Shown here in pieces: positions 1 through 10,062 of a stretch of DNA of 64,000 nt (positions are counted from its first letter, which is position 1; every line of letters starts with the position of its first letter). The position numbers were made by a program, and so were the translations under genes. A model generated the notes under the pieces. The model was not told the origin of the DNA. It saw only the letters and a program-made list of their open reading frames with translations, and ran no database searches. Source of the DNA: Prochlorococcus marinus str. SB (GTDB taxonomy: Bacteria; Cyanobacteriota; Cyanobacteriia; PCC-6307; Cyanobiaceae); contig NZ_JNAS01000001.1 in assembly GCF_000760115.1 (NCBI RefSeq), forward strand, positions 62,001-126,000, given 5' to 3'.

Positions 1-507
1 ATATTTTTGGGAGAACAAGTTACTAGTGAAACTGCCAATAGAATTGTTGCTCAATTATTGTTCCTTGAAGCAGAGGATCCAGATAAGGATATTTATATGT
101 ATATAAATTCACCAGGCGGATCCGTATATGACGGATTGGGTATCTTTGACACAATGCAACATGTAAAGCCTGACATTCATACAGTATGTGTAGGTTTGGC
201 AGCTAGTATGGGTGCATTTTTGCTTGCGGCAGGTACTAAAGGTAAAAGAAGCAGCCTTAGGCATTCAAGAATAATGATTCATCAACCGCTTGGAGGTGCT
301 AGAGGGCAAGCCAGTGATATAAGAATTCAAGCAGATGAAATATTGTTCTTAAAAGAACGACTAAATACTGAATTATCAGAAAGAACTGGAAAGGATTATG
401 ACACTATCAAAGAAGATACTGATAGAGATTTTTATATGTCCCCAAACGAAGCTGTTGAGTACGGTTTAATTGATCTGGTGTTAGATAAAAAACCAATAAA
501 AGTTTAG
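1..507 (+). CDS. clpP: ATP-dependent Clp protease proteolytic subunit ClpP (5' end missing)
   Basis: Serine peptidase subunit that forms the tetradecameric chamber of the Clp protease and degrades proteins unfolded by ClpC/ClpX in the cytosol. The frame is open from base 1, so the start lies outside the window; about 168 residues are visible, roughly 25-30 short of full length. Visible motifs are [12 protein letters not shown] (oxyanion-hole region), the nucleophile Ser in GLAASMGAF and the catalytic His in [10 protein letters not shown]. The C-terminus is of normal length. The stop overlaps the stop of convergent ftsH by 4 bp. Cyanobacteria carry several clpP paralogues plus clpR; the intact Ser and His show this is an active ClpP, but I cannot say which paralogue. 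Confidence 0.95.
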   Translation: MFLGEQVTSETANRIVAQLLFLEAEDPDKDIYMYINSPGGSVYDGLGIFDTMQHVKPDIHTVCVGLAASMGAFLLAAGTKGKRSSLRHSRIMIHQPLGGARGQASDIRIQADEILFLKERLNTELSERTGKDYDTIKEDTDRDFYMSPNEAVEYGLIDLVLDKKPIKV

Positions 508-2435
508 CTTAATAATTGAGGTGTTCTCTCTTTCTCAGGAATTTTGGTGAATTTGGAGAGAATACTTACAAATTCATCACCATCTAATGTTTCTTTTTCG
601 ATTAATAGGTCAACTATCTTATCCATAGCTTCTCTATTTTTGCTTACTATATCGTAGGTTTCTTTATAACATTCTTTGACCATTATTCTTACACTTTCAT
701 CTATTTGTTTAGAGATTGAATCAGAAACTTCACTTCTAGTCATTAAATCTCTACCAACAAATACTTCTTGATTACCACTCTCTAAAGCTATCGGACCTAA
801 ATTACTCATTCCAAATCTAGTAACCATTTGGCGGGCCATTGAAGCAACTTGTTGGAAATCACCTCCTGCTCCTGTTGTAATCTCACCTTCTCCAAAAACT
901 ACATCTTCAGCAGCCCTTCCTCCTAAAGCACCCATTATCCTAGCTTTTAATTGCGCCCTGCTTACAAGGGTTTGTTCATCATCTGGGGTAAACCAAGTTA
1001 ATCCTTTAGCTTGACCTCTTGGAATGACTGTCACTTTTTGGACAGGATCATGGGCTTTAACAAGTGAACCTATAAGAGCATGGCCAACTTCATGATAAGC
1101 GATTAATCTCTTGCTTCTACCATCAGTTAATGGAGAACCTTCCATTCCTGCAACAATCCTATCAACAGAATCATCAATTTCTGAAATACTTATAGAGTCT
1201 TTTCTTCTCCTGGCAGTTAGTATAGCAGCCTCATTTAATAAATTTGCTAAATCTGCTCCAGTAAAACCTGGTGTTCTTCTCGCAATACTTTCAAGTGTTA
1301 GATCCTCTTGAAGCTTCTTATTCCTTGCATGAACTTCCAATATTGATAGTCTGCCTTTGATATCAGGCGCATCTACGGTTACCTGTCTATCAAATCTACC
1401 TGGTCTCATTAGCGCTGAGTCTAAAACATCTGGCCTGTTTGTGGCTGCAATTATTATTATGCCACTATTACCTTCGAAACCATCCATTTCAGTAAGTAAT
1501 TGATTAAGAGTTTGTTCTCTCTCATCATTACCTCCACCAATACCTGCACCTCTTTGTCTTCCAACTGCATCGATTTCATCAATAAAGATTAAACAGGGAC
1601 TATTTTCTTTAGCTCTTTTGAAAAGGTCTCTAACTCTACTAGCACCAACACCAACAAACATTTCAACAAATTCAGAACCTGATAATGAGAAGAATGGCAC
1701 ACCTGCTTCACCTGCAATTGCTTTAGCTAATAGGGTTTTACCAGTGCCAGGAGGTCCTACTAATAAAACCCCTTTGGGAATTCTTGCTCCAACGGAAGTA
1801 AATTTTTCTGGTTTTTTCAGAAAAGTAACAACTTCTTGCAAATCCTGTTTAGCTTCATTAACGCCTGCAACATCATCGAATACAACTCCTGTTTCAGCTT
1901 CCATTGCAAATCTTGCTTTAGTTTTTCCAAACTGCATTGCTTGCCCAGGACCTCCAGGCATACCATTTGACCTCCTCGCTAACAAAATTAAACCTCCAAT
2001 TAAGATAGCTGGGAAAAGTAAATTACCTAAAATTCCTAATGCAGGCGGAGCTGTTTTTATTGGATGAACATCAAAACTAATTCCCTCATTTTTTAAAATA
2101 TTTATAAGTTCTGGTGTTAAGCCTGGAAGATCTACACGCAATCTTTGGACTTTATTATCTAAATCCGAATCTATTGTCTCTATAACTGCATTTCTGCCTC
2201 CCTCAAAAATATCAACAGATGTAACCCTTCCCGAATTAATATAATCTAAAAATCTGCCGTAACTAACTCTTGCTACCGCTGAATTTCTTGGTGCAATAGT
2301 AGTGCCATTAGATTTAAGCGAATCGACGTTGCTTGAAGATAAAAATTGGTAGGAAAGTGCTATTACTAAAAGTATAGGTAAAGCCCATAAAATTAATGTT
2401 TTAAATTTTTGATTCATTAATTTGTTGAAATTCAA
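504..2435 (-). CDS. ftsH: ATP-dependent zinc metalloprotease FtsH
   Basis: Membrane-anchored AAA+ protease; in cyanobacteria FtsH complexes remove damaged D1 and other thylakoid or plasma membrane proteins. The 643 residues match the family length. Order: transmembrane helix about 12-31, periplasmic/lumenal segment, second helix about 133-153, Walker A GPPGTGKT at 227-234, Walker B FIDEID at 284-289, second region of homology about 331-350 with arginine fingers, and the zinc site HEVGH at 448-452. All catalytic elements are intact. Convergent with clpP (4-bp overlap) and divergent from sipA across about 90 bp. Which of the usual four cyanobacterial FtsH paralogues this is cannot be decided without a tree. 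Confidence 0.97.
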   Translation of the reverse strand: MNFNKLMNQKFKTLILWALPILLVIALSYQFLSSSNVDSLKSNGTTIAPRNSAVARVSYGRFLDYINSGRVTSVDIFEGGRNAVIETIDSDLDNKVQRLRVDLPGLTPELINILKNEGISFDVHPIKTAPPALGILGNLLFPAILIGGLILLARRSNGMPGGPGQAMQFGKTKARFAMEAETGVVFDDVAGVNEAKQDLQEVVTFLKKPEKFTSVGARIPKGVLLVGPPGTGKTLLAKAIAGEAGVPFFSLSGSEFVEMFVGVGASRVRDLFKRAKENSPCLIFIDEIDAVGRQRGAGIGGGNDEREQTLNQLLTEMDGFEGNSGIIIIAATNRPDVLDSALMRPGRFDRQVTVDAPDIKGRLSILEVHARNKKLQEDLTLESIARRTPGFTGADLANLLNEAAILTARRRKDSISISEIDDSVDRIVAGMEGSPLTDGRSKRLIAYHEVGHALIGSLVKAHDPVQKVTVIPRGQAKGLTWFTPDDEQTLVSRAQLKARIMGALGGRAAEDVVFGEGEITTGAGGDFQQVASMARQMVTRFGMSNLGPIALESGNQEVFVGRDLMTRSEVSDSISKQIDESVRIMVKECYKETYDIVSKNREAMDKIVDLLIEKETLDGDEFVSILSKFTKIPEKERTPQLLS

Positions 2436-2525
2436 TTCTAGGATTCTAGACTGAATCAGTGCATTTCGTTGATATTTTATCTAACTTTATGCTTATACTA
2501 CTCTTAAAAGTATCCAATTTTATAA

Positions 2526-2735
2526 ATGAAATTTGAGGTCAACGACAAGGTTAAGTTGATTGCGCCAGTCTCTTACTTGAAGACTTCAGATAATATGCCG
2601 ATGTTAAGACCACCTGATCTAGTGGCAATTGATGAAATTGGACAAATCTTGTCTATCAAATCTCCAGATACTGTCGAAGTAAAATTTAGAAGAGGTTCGT
2701 TTTTAATTGATATTGATAAGATTGAGAAAAGCTAA
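2526..2735 (+). CDS. sipA: SipA-like small regulatory protein (DUF3148)
   Basis: A 69-aa protein resembling cyanobacterial SipA, the small SH3-like partner that stimulates the sensor kinase NblS (Hik33), which controls high-light and stress responses. The diagnostic features are the conserved YLKTSDNMPMLRPPDLV stretch (residues 18-34) and the C-terminal FRRGSFLIDIDKIE. The length matches the family. It starts with ATG, is divergent from ftsH, and ends 1 bp from the stop of the convergent M16 peptidase gene. The family assignment is from recognised sequence; the NblS interaction is known for freshwater homologues and inferred here. Confidence 0.8.
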   Translation: MKFEVNDKVKLIAPVSYLKTSDNMPMLRPPDLVAIDEIGQILSIKSPDTVEVKFRRGSFLIDIDKIEKS

Positions 2736-2736
2736 G

Positions 2737-3954
2737 TTAAAAGTTTTTCTTCCATCTATTAGAAATCTCTAAACATATATTTTTATTTCCAGAAATACTC
2801 AGGAAAGGTTTTGAAAAATACTTATTAGTTAATTTAAAAATATCTAACGAAGATATTCCCTCTATTTTTGAATTTAAATCGATTTCAGAAATTGGTAAAA
2901 CTTCATAACTGATTAACTGTATTTTTCTCTGTAAAATTTCATCAAGTGATTGATTTCCTAATAGGAAAGAACCTTTTAATTTTTCTTTTGCTAAAAATAT
3001 TTCAGCATCAGTCAACGGTTTAAAAAGCAAATTTTTCCATAGTGTTGATAAAAGTTCAAAAGCAAAAAGTGCTTGCTCATTGGATACGGATAAATAAATT
3101 AAAAATGGGGCATTTCCACTTCTAATGGGATAATAAACACCTAAATCGTAAGTGATACCATGTTTTTCTCTAAAAAGTTTAAATAAAGCAGCGCTCATTC
3201 CATAAGATAAATGTGACTCCAAAACCTTAAGAGGAAAATATTCACTACTTCTTCGCGAACAAGTTTGATCCCCCATCATTATTATTGTTTGATTTGAATC
3301 ATTATTAATGTAATCAAATCTATTCATAGTATTTAAATTATGAGTTAAAGGATCTGTTTTTTCTTTTAAGATTATTTTTTCTAATGTTCCCAAATTTTCT
3401 CCATTTATTTCGGAATTATTTGAAATTAAATACTTTTCTCTTTTTTTTAAATTTTTAAACTCAAGCAAAACATCTTCATAGGTAATTTTTGAGACATCAT
3501 TTGAATTGCCAATTGTGTTGAAAGCATAAGGATGATTTGAGTAAACAATTTTTCTCCATTTTTCAAAACAGATATTAAATGGATTCTCTTTATCTTTTTT
3601 TAGATAATCAACAGAAGATTTTTTTACTTTTTTAAATTCAATTTCAGAGAGGATTGGCTTATTAATTATTAAGTCTAATAAAGGGAACAATTTGCTGAAA
3701 TGTTCATTTAGGGATTTAATACTTATTGAAATACCATCTTCAAATATTTCTTGATTTAATTCTGCTCCATAGGACTCAATATACTCTGAGAAAGTAAAGT
3801 TGTTAAAACCTTCACATCCTCTGGTAAGTAATGAACAAAGGATCTTGTTTATCCCTTTTTTGCCAGTACTATCCATATCACTCCCCCCTTTAATCCAAAT
3901 TGAAGCAATTGAGAAATTCCTTTTTTTATTATCTAAAAAATATCTTTTTAACAT
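2737..3954 (-). CDS. M16 family peptidase-like subunit lacking the HxxEH zinc motif
   Basis: 405-aa member of the insulinase/processing-peptidase family M16, encoded directly downstream of a second M16 gene with a 7-bp overlap. The N-terminal half has no HxxEH; the equivalent region reads INKILCSLLTRG. The C-terminal half keeps the substrate-binding signature LFREKHGITYDLGVYY. Paired M16 proteins in bacteria commonly form a heterodimer in which one partner supplies the zinc and the other the R/Y substrate-binding pair, so this is most likely the non-catalytic partner and not a pseudogene. Two such adjacent genes are usual in picocyanobacteria. Substrate unknown. Confidence 0.85.
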   Translation of the reverse strand: MLKRYFLDNKKRNFSIASIWIKGGSDMDSTGKKGINKILCSLLTRGCEGFNNFTFSEYIESYGAELNQEIFEDGISISIKSLNEHFSKLFPLLDLIINKPILSEIEFKKVKKSSVDYLKKDKENPFNICFEKWRKIVYSNHPYAFNTIGNSNDVSKITYEDVLLEFKNLKKREKYLISNNSEINGENLGTLEKIILKEKTDPLTHNLNTMNRFDYINNDSNQTIIMMGDQTCSRRSSEYFPLKVLESHLSYGMSAALFKLFREKHGITYDLGVYYPIRSGNAPFLIYLSVSNEQALFAFELLSTLWKNLLFKPLTDAEIFLAKEKLKGSFLLGNQSLDEILQRKIQLISYEVLPISEIDLNSKIEGISSLDIFKLTNKYFSKPFLSISGNKNICLEISNRWKKNF

Positions 3955-5210
3955 TTACTAGGGGATGCAACTAAAGTGAATTTTTCTCCACGGATATATT
4001 CTGTGATCTCTTTGAAGTTATCCAAGTCATTCCAATAACCTAAATGACTCTCTAAATTATTGATTGAAGATTTTCTCCCCCAAAGAAGTTCATTTCCAAA
4101 GAATGAAGAAAGTTGTGTAGATGTCTCTAAATTAAAAATATAATTACTTTTCACAATATTTATTGCTTTTTTTATTTCATCCAAAGCCAATACTTTACAA
4201 TTTGAGATCTCATCAATTGTTTTATTAATTTGCTTTTCTACTAAATCAATGTCTTTGGACTCACAACTTGCTTCTATTATAAATAATCCTCCTAATTCTC
4301 CTGCATTTACATCTACATATACCGATTCAACAAGATTAGCATCTTCTTTTAAAATTTTAACTAATCTGCTGTTTCTTCCAACAGAGAGTATGGATGCTAA
4401 TATCTCAAGTCCAATAATAATTTTTTGATCATTTAGGTTTGGGATAAACCAAGCCATAAATATTCTTGAAAACTCTAAATTATCAAACTTAACTGACTCT
4501 CTACCTTTCCTTATTTTTAAAGAAGGTTTATTTTTCAGATTTATAAAATTTGGACTTTCTTTTATGCCAGATAGATCACTTTTTTCAAAAATTTTATAAA
4601 TTTCTTCGGAGAGATTCCCCGCAATTGCAATACAAATTTTTTCGGTAGTGTAATATTTGCTATGAAATTTCACAAGGTCATTTATCTCTAAGTTTTTAAT
4701 ACTATGTTCAGTTCCCAAGATCGAATTAGCATAATTAGGACTTAACCAAACCCTTTTCAAAAAATAATTAAATAGTCTCTCTTCAGGCTGATCATTTTGT
4801 TGTTTTATTTCATCAATAACTACCCCTTTTTCTTTTATAAATTCATCAGGATTAAAATCTGGAGAAAAGACAATATTTGTCAAAAGAGCAAGTGATTCTC
4901 TAAAGTTATTGGGTGGAACTAAGACATGGTAATGTACATCATCATAACCAGTTGAAGCGTTACTTAATCCGCCTAGTGATTCAATTTTATGGTCAAATTC
5001 ACCTGGCATGATTTTGTTAGATCCTTTAAAAATCATATGTTCTAGAAAATGAGCAGTGCCATTTTTATCAACATCCTCAAATGAAGAACCTGCTTTGCAC
5101 CAAATATCAATGCTTATAAGCGGCAATTCTTTATTGTCCACATATACACATCTTGTTTTGCTTGAATGGGTGTAGTAGTTAACATCTCCTACGTTCATTT
5201 TCGTTCTCAC
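3948..5210 (-). CDS. M16 family zinc peptidase (catalytic subunit)
   Basis: 420-aa insulinase-family zinc peptidase. The inverted zinc motif HFLEH (HxxEH) lies near residue 55 in GTAHFLEHMIFKGS, with the downstream third-ligand Glu region (VVIDEIKQQNDQPEE). It is followed by the typical M16 inactive half. The start may be Met1 or Met5 (MNVGDVNYY, 12 bp later). Only 29 bp separate it from the divergent pcyA start, so promoters of the two genes must overlap. Its 3' end overlaps the second M16 gene by 7 bp, supporting co-translation of a two-subunit enzyme. Physiological substrate is unknown. Confidence 0.9.
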   Translation of the reverse strand: MRTKMNVGDVNYYTHSSKTRCVYVDNKELPLISIDIWCKAGSSFEDVDKNGTAHFLEHMIFKGSNKIMPGEFDHKIESLGGLSNASTGYDDVHYHVLVPPNNFRESLALLTNIVFSPDFNPDEFIKEKGVVIDEIKQQNDQPEERLFNYFLKRVWLSPNYANSILGTEHSIKNLEINDLVKFHSKYYTTEKICIAIAGNLSEEIYKIFEKSDLSGIKESPNFINLKNKPSLKIRKGRESVKFDNLEFSRIFMAWFIPNLNDQKIIIGLEILASILSVGRNSRLVKILKEDANLVESVYVDVNAGELGGLFIIEASCESKDIDLVEKQINKTIDEISNCKVLALDEIKKAINIVKSNYIFNLETSTQLSSFFGNELLWGRKSSINNLESHLGYWNDLDNFKEITEYIRGEKFTLVASPSKC

Positions 5211-5215
5211 TTTAA

Positions 5216-5964
<749 letters not shown>

Positions 5965-5965
<1 letters not shown>

Positions 5966-6879
5966 TGAAATTAAAAATATTAAAAAATTTATTTATTTAT
6001 TTTTTATTATTTACACCAATATCTCTTGGTGTTATTTCCTGTTCTGGAAATAATAAATCTAGTTCAAAATTAAAAGAGGAAATAACTTCAGATTTCATAC
6101 CTCCTATTAAGGCTGTTGCCGCACTTGGTCAACTTTCTCCTTCGGGAGAGATTAGACAATTGGCAGCTCCAATAAGTCAGTTTGGCTCTTCCCCCCGAAT
6201 TGTAGAAATTTTAGTAAATGAAGGGGATTTCGTAAAAAAAGGTGATATCCTCGCAATCTTTGAAAATGGAGAAAAATTAATCGCTGATCTTGAAAGAAAC
6301 GAAAATCTAATTAATATTATTAACGAAGAAATTACCCTAAAGAAAGAACAAATTCAAAGATATGAGTTGGCTTTGAACAAAGATGTATATTCTTTTGTAG
6401 AGTTTTCACAGAGGAAAGATGAATTATTAAAATTGCAAAAACAGAAAATAAACCTTATCGGAGATCAAAAAAACATCAAGATAGATCTATTAAATTCAAA
6501 ACTAAGGAGTCCAATCGATGGTTTTATCCTTGGAATAAACACAAGAGTTGGTGAAAGGGATCAAAATGAAGGGATTTTGGATATTGGTTCTAGTCAAAAA
6601 ATGGAAGCTTTAATAGAGGTTTATGAATCGGACATCGATAGGGTCTTTATCTCTCAGAATGTTGAATTGAGCAGTGAGAATGGAGGTTTCCAAAAAATTC
6701 TAAAGGGAAAGGTGATTAGGATTAGTCCTCAGGTAAAACAAAGAAAAGTTCTATCAACTGATCCAACAGGCGATGCTGATTCAAGAATTATCGAGGTACT
6801 AGTAAAACTAGATCAAGATTCTATAGATATCGTTCAAAACTATGCAGGAATGAAAGTGATTGCAAAATTTATTCCCTAA
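5965..6879 (+). CDS. devB: DevB-like membrane fusion lipoprotein of a DevBCA ABC exporter
   Basis: HlyD-type periplasmic adaptor, 304 aa from the ATG at 5965; a TTG one codon upstream overlaps the pcyA stop and is less likely. The N-terminus is a lipoprotein signal with a lipobox VISC (Cys26), so it is probably lipid-anchored. A split biotinyl/lipoyl-like domain (VNEGDFVKKGDILAIFENGE and SPIDGFILGINTRVGE) flanks a coiled-coil hairpin around residues 105-170. In Anabaena the DevBCA system, with TolC, exports glycolipids; here the substrate is unknown. The stop overlaps the devC start (TAATG), indicating translational coupling. Confidence 0.88.
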
Positions 6880-8051
6880 TGAGTTTTTCTTTTTTAAAAT
6901 TTAGAAAAATACCATTAGCTTGGTTGTTATTAACTAGGCAACCATTAAGGTTAGCAGTTGCCATAGCTGGAATCAGTTTTGCAGGGATTTTGATGTTTAT
7001 GCAATTAGGTTTTAGAGATGGTTTATTTGACACAAGCGTAACTATTCATAAACTTCTAGATGCCGATCTTGTTTTGATAAGTCCCAGATCAAAAAGTTCT
7101 ATAAGCATGAGTGGATTCCCAAAAAGAAGATTGATTCAAACTCTCGCAGTAGAGGAAGTTGAAAAAACTGCTCCCGTTAATCTAAATTATTTACTTTGGA
7201 GAAATCCCGAAAATCTTAAAACTAGATCAATACTTGCATTAGGTTTTAATCCCTCTGATTCACTTCTTTTAGATAAGGGATTCTCAAAGAAAGCATATAA
7301 ATTGAGAAATCCATCAAGAGTTCTTTTTGACAAACTATCTAGACCTGAATTTGGACCGATTGAAGAATGGTTCTTATCTGAAAAAAAAGTGGAGACTGAG
7401 GTTGCTGGTAAAAGAGTAATTGTTGAGGGCCTTGTGGAGTTGGGACCATCTTTTGGCGCAGATGGCAATTTGATAACTAGTCGAGAAACCTTCCTAAGAC
7501 TTTTTCCGGCTAATCCTCCTGGCAGTATAGAAATTGGTTTGGTAAAGCTAAAAAAAGGATCTGATCCTGTATTGATTTCTAGGATATTAAATAACTCACT
7601 CCCAAATGATGTTAGGGTTCTTACAAAAAATCAATTTATAGAATTTGAAAAGAATTATTGGAAAAATAGTACTGCAATAGGTTTTATATTTAGTTTGGGA
7701 GCATTGATGGGTTTCGTTGTAGGGTGCGTGGTTGTTTATCAAATTCTTTATAGTGACGTTACAGATCACCTCCCAGAGTACGCCACCTTATTGGCAATGG
7801 GGTATAGACTTAAGTCCCTTTTCTTTGTTGTAGCTAGAGAGGGGTTTTTGTTGGCTTTGTTTGGTTATTTACCTGCTTATTTCTCTGGTCAAATTCTTTA
7901 CTCAGTTATAAGAAGTTCTACTAAGCTCCCAATAATAATGGACTCAGACAAAACTATTTTAATTTTCGTATTAGTTTTAGTTATGTGTATGGGGTCCGCC
8001 GCTGTTGCGATGCGTAAATTAGTTGACGCTGATCCTGCCGAAATTTTTTAA
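6879..8051 (+). CDS. devC: DevC-like ABC exporter permease (MacB/FtsX type)
   Basis: 390-aa inner-membrane permease. A first membrane helix lies at about residues 25-48, followed by a large periplasmic domain and three more helices near 265-290, 315-340 and 360-380, the FtsX/MacB topology expected for DevC. Its start overlaps the devB stop by one base, and the ATPase gene follows after 13 bp. With DevB and DevA it should form a tripartite mechanotransmission-type exporter. The C-terminal ADPAEIF ending is typical of the DevC family. Substrate cannot be told from sequence. Confidence 0.88.
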   Translation: MSFSFLKFRKIPLAWLLLTRQPLRLAVAIAGISFAGILMFMQLGFRDGLFDTSVTIHKLLDADLVLISPRSKSSISMSGFPKRRLIQTLAVEEVEKTAPVNLNYLLWRNPENLKTRSILALGFNPSDSLLLDKGFSKKAYKLRNPSRVLFDKLSRPEFGPIEEWFLSEKKVETEVAGKRVIVEGLVELGPSFGADGNLITSRETFLRLFPANPPGSIEIGLVKLKKGSDPVLISRILNNSLPNDVRVLTKNQFIEFEKNYWKNSTAIGFIFSLGALMGFVVGCVVVYQILYSDVTDHLPEYATLLAMGYRLKSLFFVVAREGFLLALFGYLPAYFSGQILYSVIRSSTKLPIIMDSDKTILIFVLVLVMCMGSAAVAMRKLVDADPAEIF

Positions 8052-8064
8052 AAATTGAAGATAA

Positions 8065-8793
8065 ATGGTTAAAGCTAATAAATCAAAAAATAATGTTAAA
8101 AACCTTAAAACAGTCTCAATAAATAATTTGAGTCACTTTTATGGAAAAAATGAGAATAAAAAACAAGTTCTTAATAACGTTAATTTAAATATTGATAAAG
8201 GAGAGTTGGTTCTTTTGAAAGGACCTTCAGGATGTGGTAAAACGACTCTTTTAACATTAATTGGTGCCTTGAGAACCTGTCAAAGTGGAGATTTAACTGT
8301 ACTAAATAATCAGTTAAATGGAGCATCAAGGAAAACACGTCAGATTCTTAGAAGAAGTATTGGAATGATTTTTCAAGGTCACAATCTTCTGAGATGTTTA
8401 ACAGCAGAACAAAATGTCCAGATGGGCGCCGATTTAATAAAAGGTTTAACATATCTGCAAAGACGTGAAATAGCACGGAATTGGTTGTCAGCAGTAGGAT
8501 TAGAAGAACATCATAAAAAGTTGCCAAATGACTTATCTGGTGGGCAGAAACAGAGAGTAGCAATTGCTCGAGCTTTATCTGCTAACCCAAAACTTTTATT
8601 AGCGGATGAGCCCACTTCTGCTTTAGATAGTGTCACAGGAAGAGAAATAGTAACCCTTTTAAAGAAACTAGCAAAAGAGCAAAATTGTTCTGTACTTATG
8701 GTGACACATGATCCAAGAATTTCTGATATGGCTGATAGGATACTAAATATGGAAGATGGTAAAATATATAGTGCTCATAGTGAGCTAATATAA
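8065..8793 (+). CDS. devA: DevA-like ABC exporter ATPase (LolD/MacB family)
   Basis: 242-aa nucleotide-binding subunit. It has Walker A GPSGCGKTT at about residues 53-61, Q-loop GMIFQGHNLL, signature LSGGQKQRVAIARAL, Walker B LLLADEPTSALD and H-loop MVTHDPR. The N-terminal 15 residues are Lys/Asn-rich and non-conserved in appearance. It is third in the pcyA-devB-devC-devA string, all on the plus strand with overlaps or gaps of at most 13 bp, so one transcript is likely. It energises the DevC permease. Confidence 0.9.
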   Translation: MVKANKSKNNVKNLKTVSINNLSHFYGKNENKKQVLNNVNLNIDKGELVLLKGPSGCGKTTLLTLIGALRTCQSGDLTVLNNQLNGASRKTRQILRRSIGMIFQGHNLLRCLTAEQNVQMGADLIKGLTYLQRREIARNWLSAVGLEEHHKKLPNDLSGGQKQRVAIARALSANPKLLLADEPTSALDSVTGREIVTLLKKLAKEQNCSVLMVTHDPRISDMADRILNMEDGKIYSAHSELI

Positions 8794-8811
8794 TTAAAAG
8801 TTCAAAATTTT

Positions 8812-8961
8812 ATGTCTAAGAGAAGGAATCTAAAAAAAGAAAAGCAGGAACGTAATAGAGCCTATGCTAGAAAATTCAAAAAAAGGAAATTAAGAACTGA
8901 TGGAAGACCTGATGGTGGAAACGTTACAGGTACAGCAAATAATGGCGGAGCAGCTGATTAG
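8812..8961 (+). CDS. Small basic hypothetical protein
   Basis: 49-aa ORF starting 18 bp after devA with ATG. The N-terminal 30 residues are highly basic (MSKRRNLKKEKQERNRAYAR, then KFKKRKLR) and the tail is Gly/Asn-rich (GGNVTGTANNGG). This composition suggests a nucleic-acid or ribosome-associated micro-protein. Codon use resembles that of its neighbours and there is no competing ORF, so I judge it real. No function is known to me. It may ride on the devBCA transcript. Confidence 0.6.
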   Translation: MSKRRNLKKEKQERNRAYARKFKKRKLRTDGRPDGGNVTGTANNGGAAD

Positions 8962-9021
8962 GGAATATCTTTTATTTTTCTCTTTAGAGTTCAATATATT
9001 ATGCATATTTAAGACATAGTC

Positions 9022-9933
9022 ATGAATGTAAGTATTGTTATACCGACTTACAATAGATTACCTATACTAGAGAAATGTCTTTTTGCGCTTGAGAATCAAA
9101 AATTAAATACAAATATCAGTAATTATGAAGTTATAGTAGTTGATGATGGATCAACTGATGGGACAACATCATGGATAAATAAAAACAAAGCTGATCTCCC
9201 CCACGTTATTTTATTTCAACAAGAACATGGAGGGCCTGCACTGGGAAGAAATCTGGGAGTAATTAAATCAAAATATGAAATTATTATATTCATTGATAGT
9301 GATCTTATTGTTTTAGACAATTTTATAAATTGCCACGTAGAAAAATTACTTGCCTCTTGGAGAAAAAATAATAAAAAATGTTTTACCTATGGTTCGGTAG
9401 TCAACACATCTAATTTTCTTAATCCTCAGAGTGAAAAACATAAATTATTGGATAGTTCTTTTGCGTACTTTGCTACTGGGAATGTAGCGATATCAAAAGA
9501 ATTAATTTTAAGTGTGGGATTATTTGATACTTCTTTTAGTCTTTACGGATGGGAGGATTTGGAACTTGGAGAAAGATTAAAAAAAATTGGGACAAAATTA
9601 ATTAAATGCCCAAATGCAGTAGGTTTTCATTGGCATCCGCCATTTAATTGCGAACAAATAGATTCATTAATATCACAAGAAAAAGAGAGAGCAAAAATGG
9701 CTTTAGTGTTTTATAAGAAACATCCAAATTTAAGGGTTAGATTTATGATTCAATTAACTCCTCTCCATAATTTACTTTGGCAAATTCTTTGCTTGGGAGG
9801 ACTAATCAGTATTGATAGAATCCTTCCTTTATTAAAATTCCTAGTAAATATAAGAAGAAATAGACTTGCACTTGAGATACTTAGAATCCCTTTAAATATG
9901 ATTTACATTAAACAGTTAACCAAATCGAGATAA
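9022..9933 (+). CDS. Family 2 glycosyltransferase
   Basis: 303-aa GT-A fold transferase. The N-terminal nucleotide-sugar domain has SIVIPTYNRLPILEKCL, VVDDGSTDGT and the metal-binding DSD in IIFIDSDLIV near residue 93. The acceptor-domain signature GWEDLELGERLKKIG follows at about residue 175. The C-terminal part (about 240-300) is hydrophobic and basic and probably membrane-associated. It is monocistronic between the 49-aa gene and the rpsB leader. Likely role is in cell-surface polysaccharide or glycolipid synthesis; donor and acceptor are unknown. Confidence 0.88.
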   Translation: MNVSIVIPTYNRLPILEKCLFALENQKLNTNISNYEVIVVDDGSTDGTTSWINKNKADLPHVILFQQEHGGPALGRNLGVIKSKYEIIIFIDSDLIVLDNFINCHVEKLLASWRKNNKKCFTYGSVVNTSNFLNPQSEKHKLLDSSFAYFATGNVAISKELILSVGLFDTSFSLYGWEDLELGERLKKIGTKLIKCPNAVGFHWHPPFNCEQIDSLISQEKERAKMALVFYKKHPNLRVRFMIQLTPLHNLLWQILCLGGLISIDRILPLLKFLVNIRRNRLALEILRIPLNMIYIKQLTKSR

Positions 9934-9986
9934 AAAACTTTTAGAATTACACATCACTTGCTAAGATAGTTGGATTAAATCACACA

Positions 9987-10050
9987 CATCTGACAGTTTC
10001 GGGTGAATTATTAATATTAATTCCCCGTCAGATGGAGGCTAACCCGAAAC
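9987..10050 (+). promoter_or_regulatory. Structured rpsB leader with predicted H-type pseudoknot
   Basis: Two perfect helices interleave. CATCTGAC (9987-9994) pairs with GTCAGATG (10027-10034), and GTTTCGGGT (9996-10004), inside that loop, pairs with ACCCGAAAC (10042-10050). A third hairpin, GAATTA (10005-10010) with TAATTC (10018-10023), sits inside. GGG 10001-10003 can alternatively pair with CCC 10024-10026, competing with helix two. The element ends 12 nt before the rpsB start. S2 leaders in other bacteria are known autoregulatory sites; the pairings are seen directly, while the S2-feedback role is inferred. Confidence 0.75.
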
Positions 10051-10062
10051 CCTTTTTAAATT

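Noticed and set aside
1618-2067. 149-codon plus-strand ORF
   Set aside because: It lies wholly inside ftsH on the opposite strand, has Pro/Ser/Thr-rich shadow composition, and the ftsH frame is certain.
2737-3954. M16 gene without HxxEH read as a pseudogene
   Set aside because: The frame is intact, the C-terminal REKHGITYD motif is kept and it overlaps a catalytic M16 partner, the usual two-subunit arrangement.
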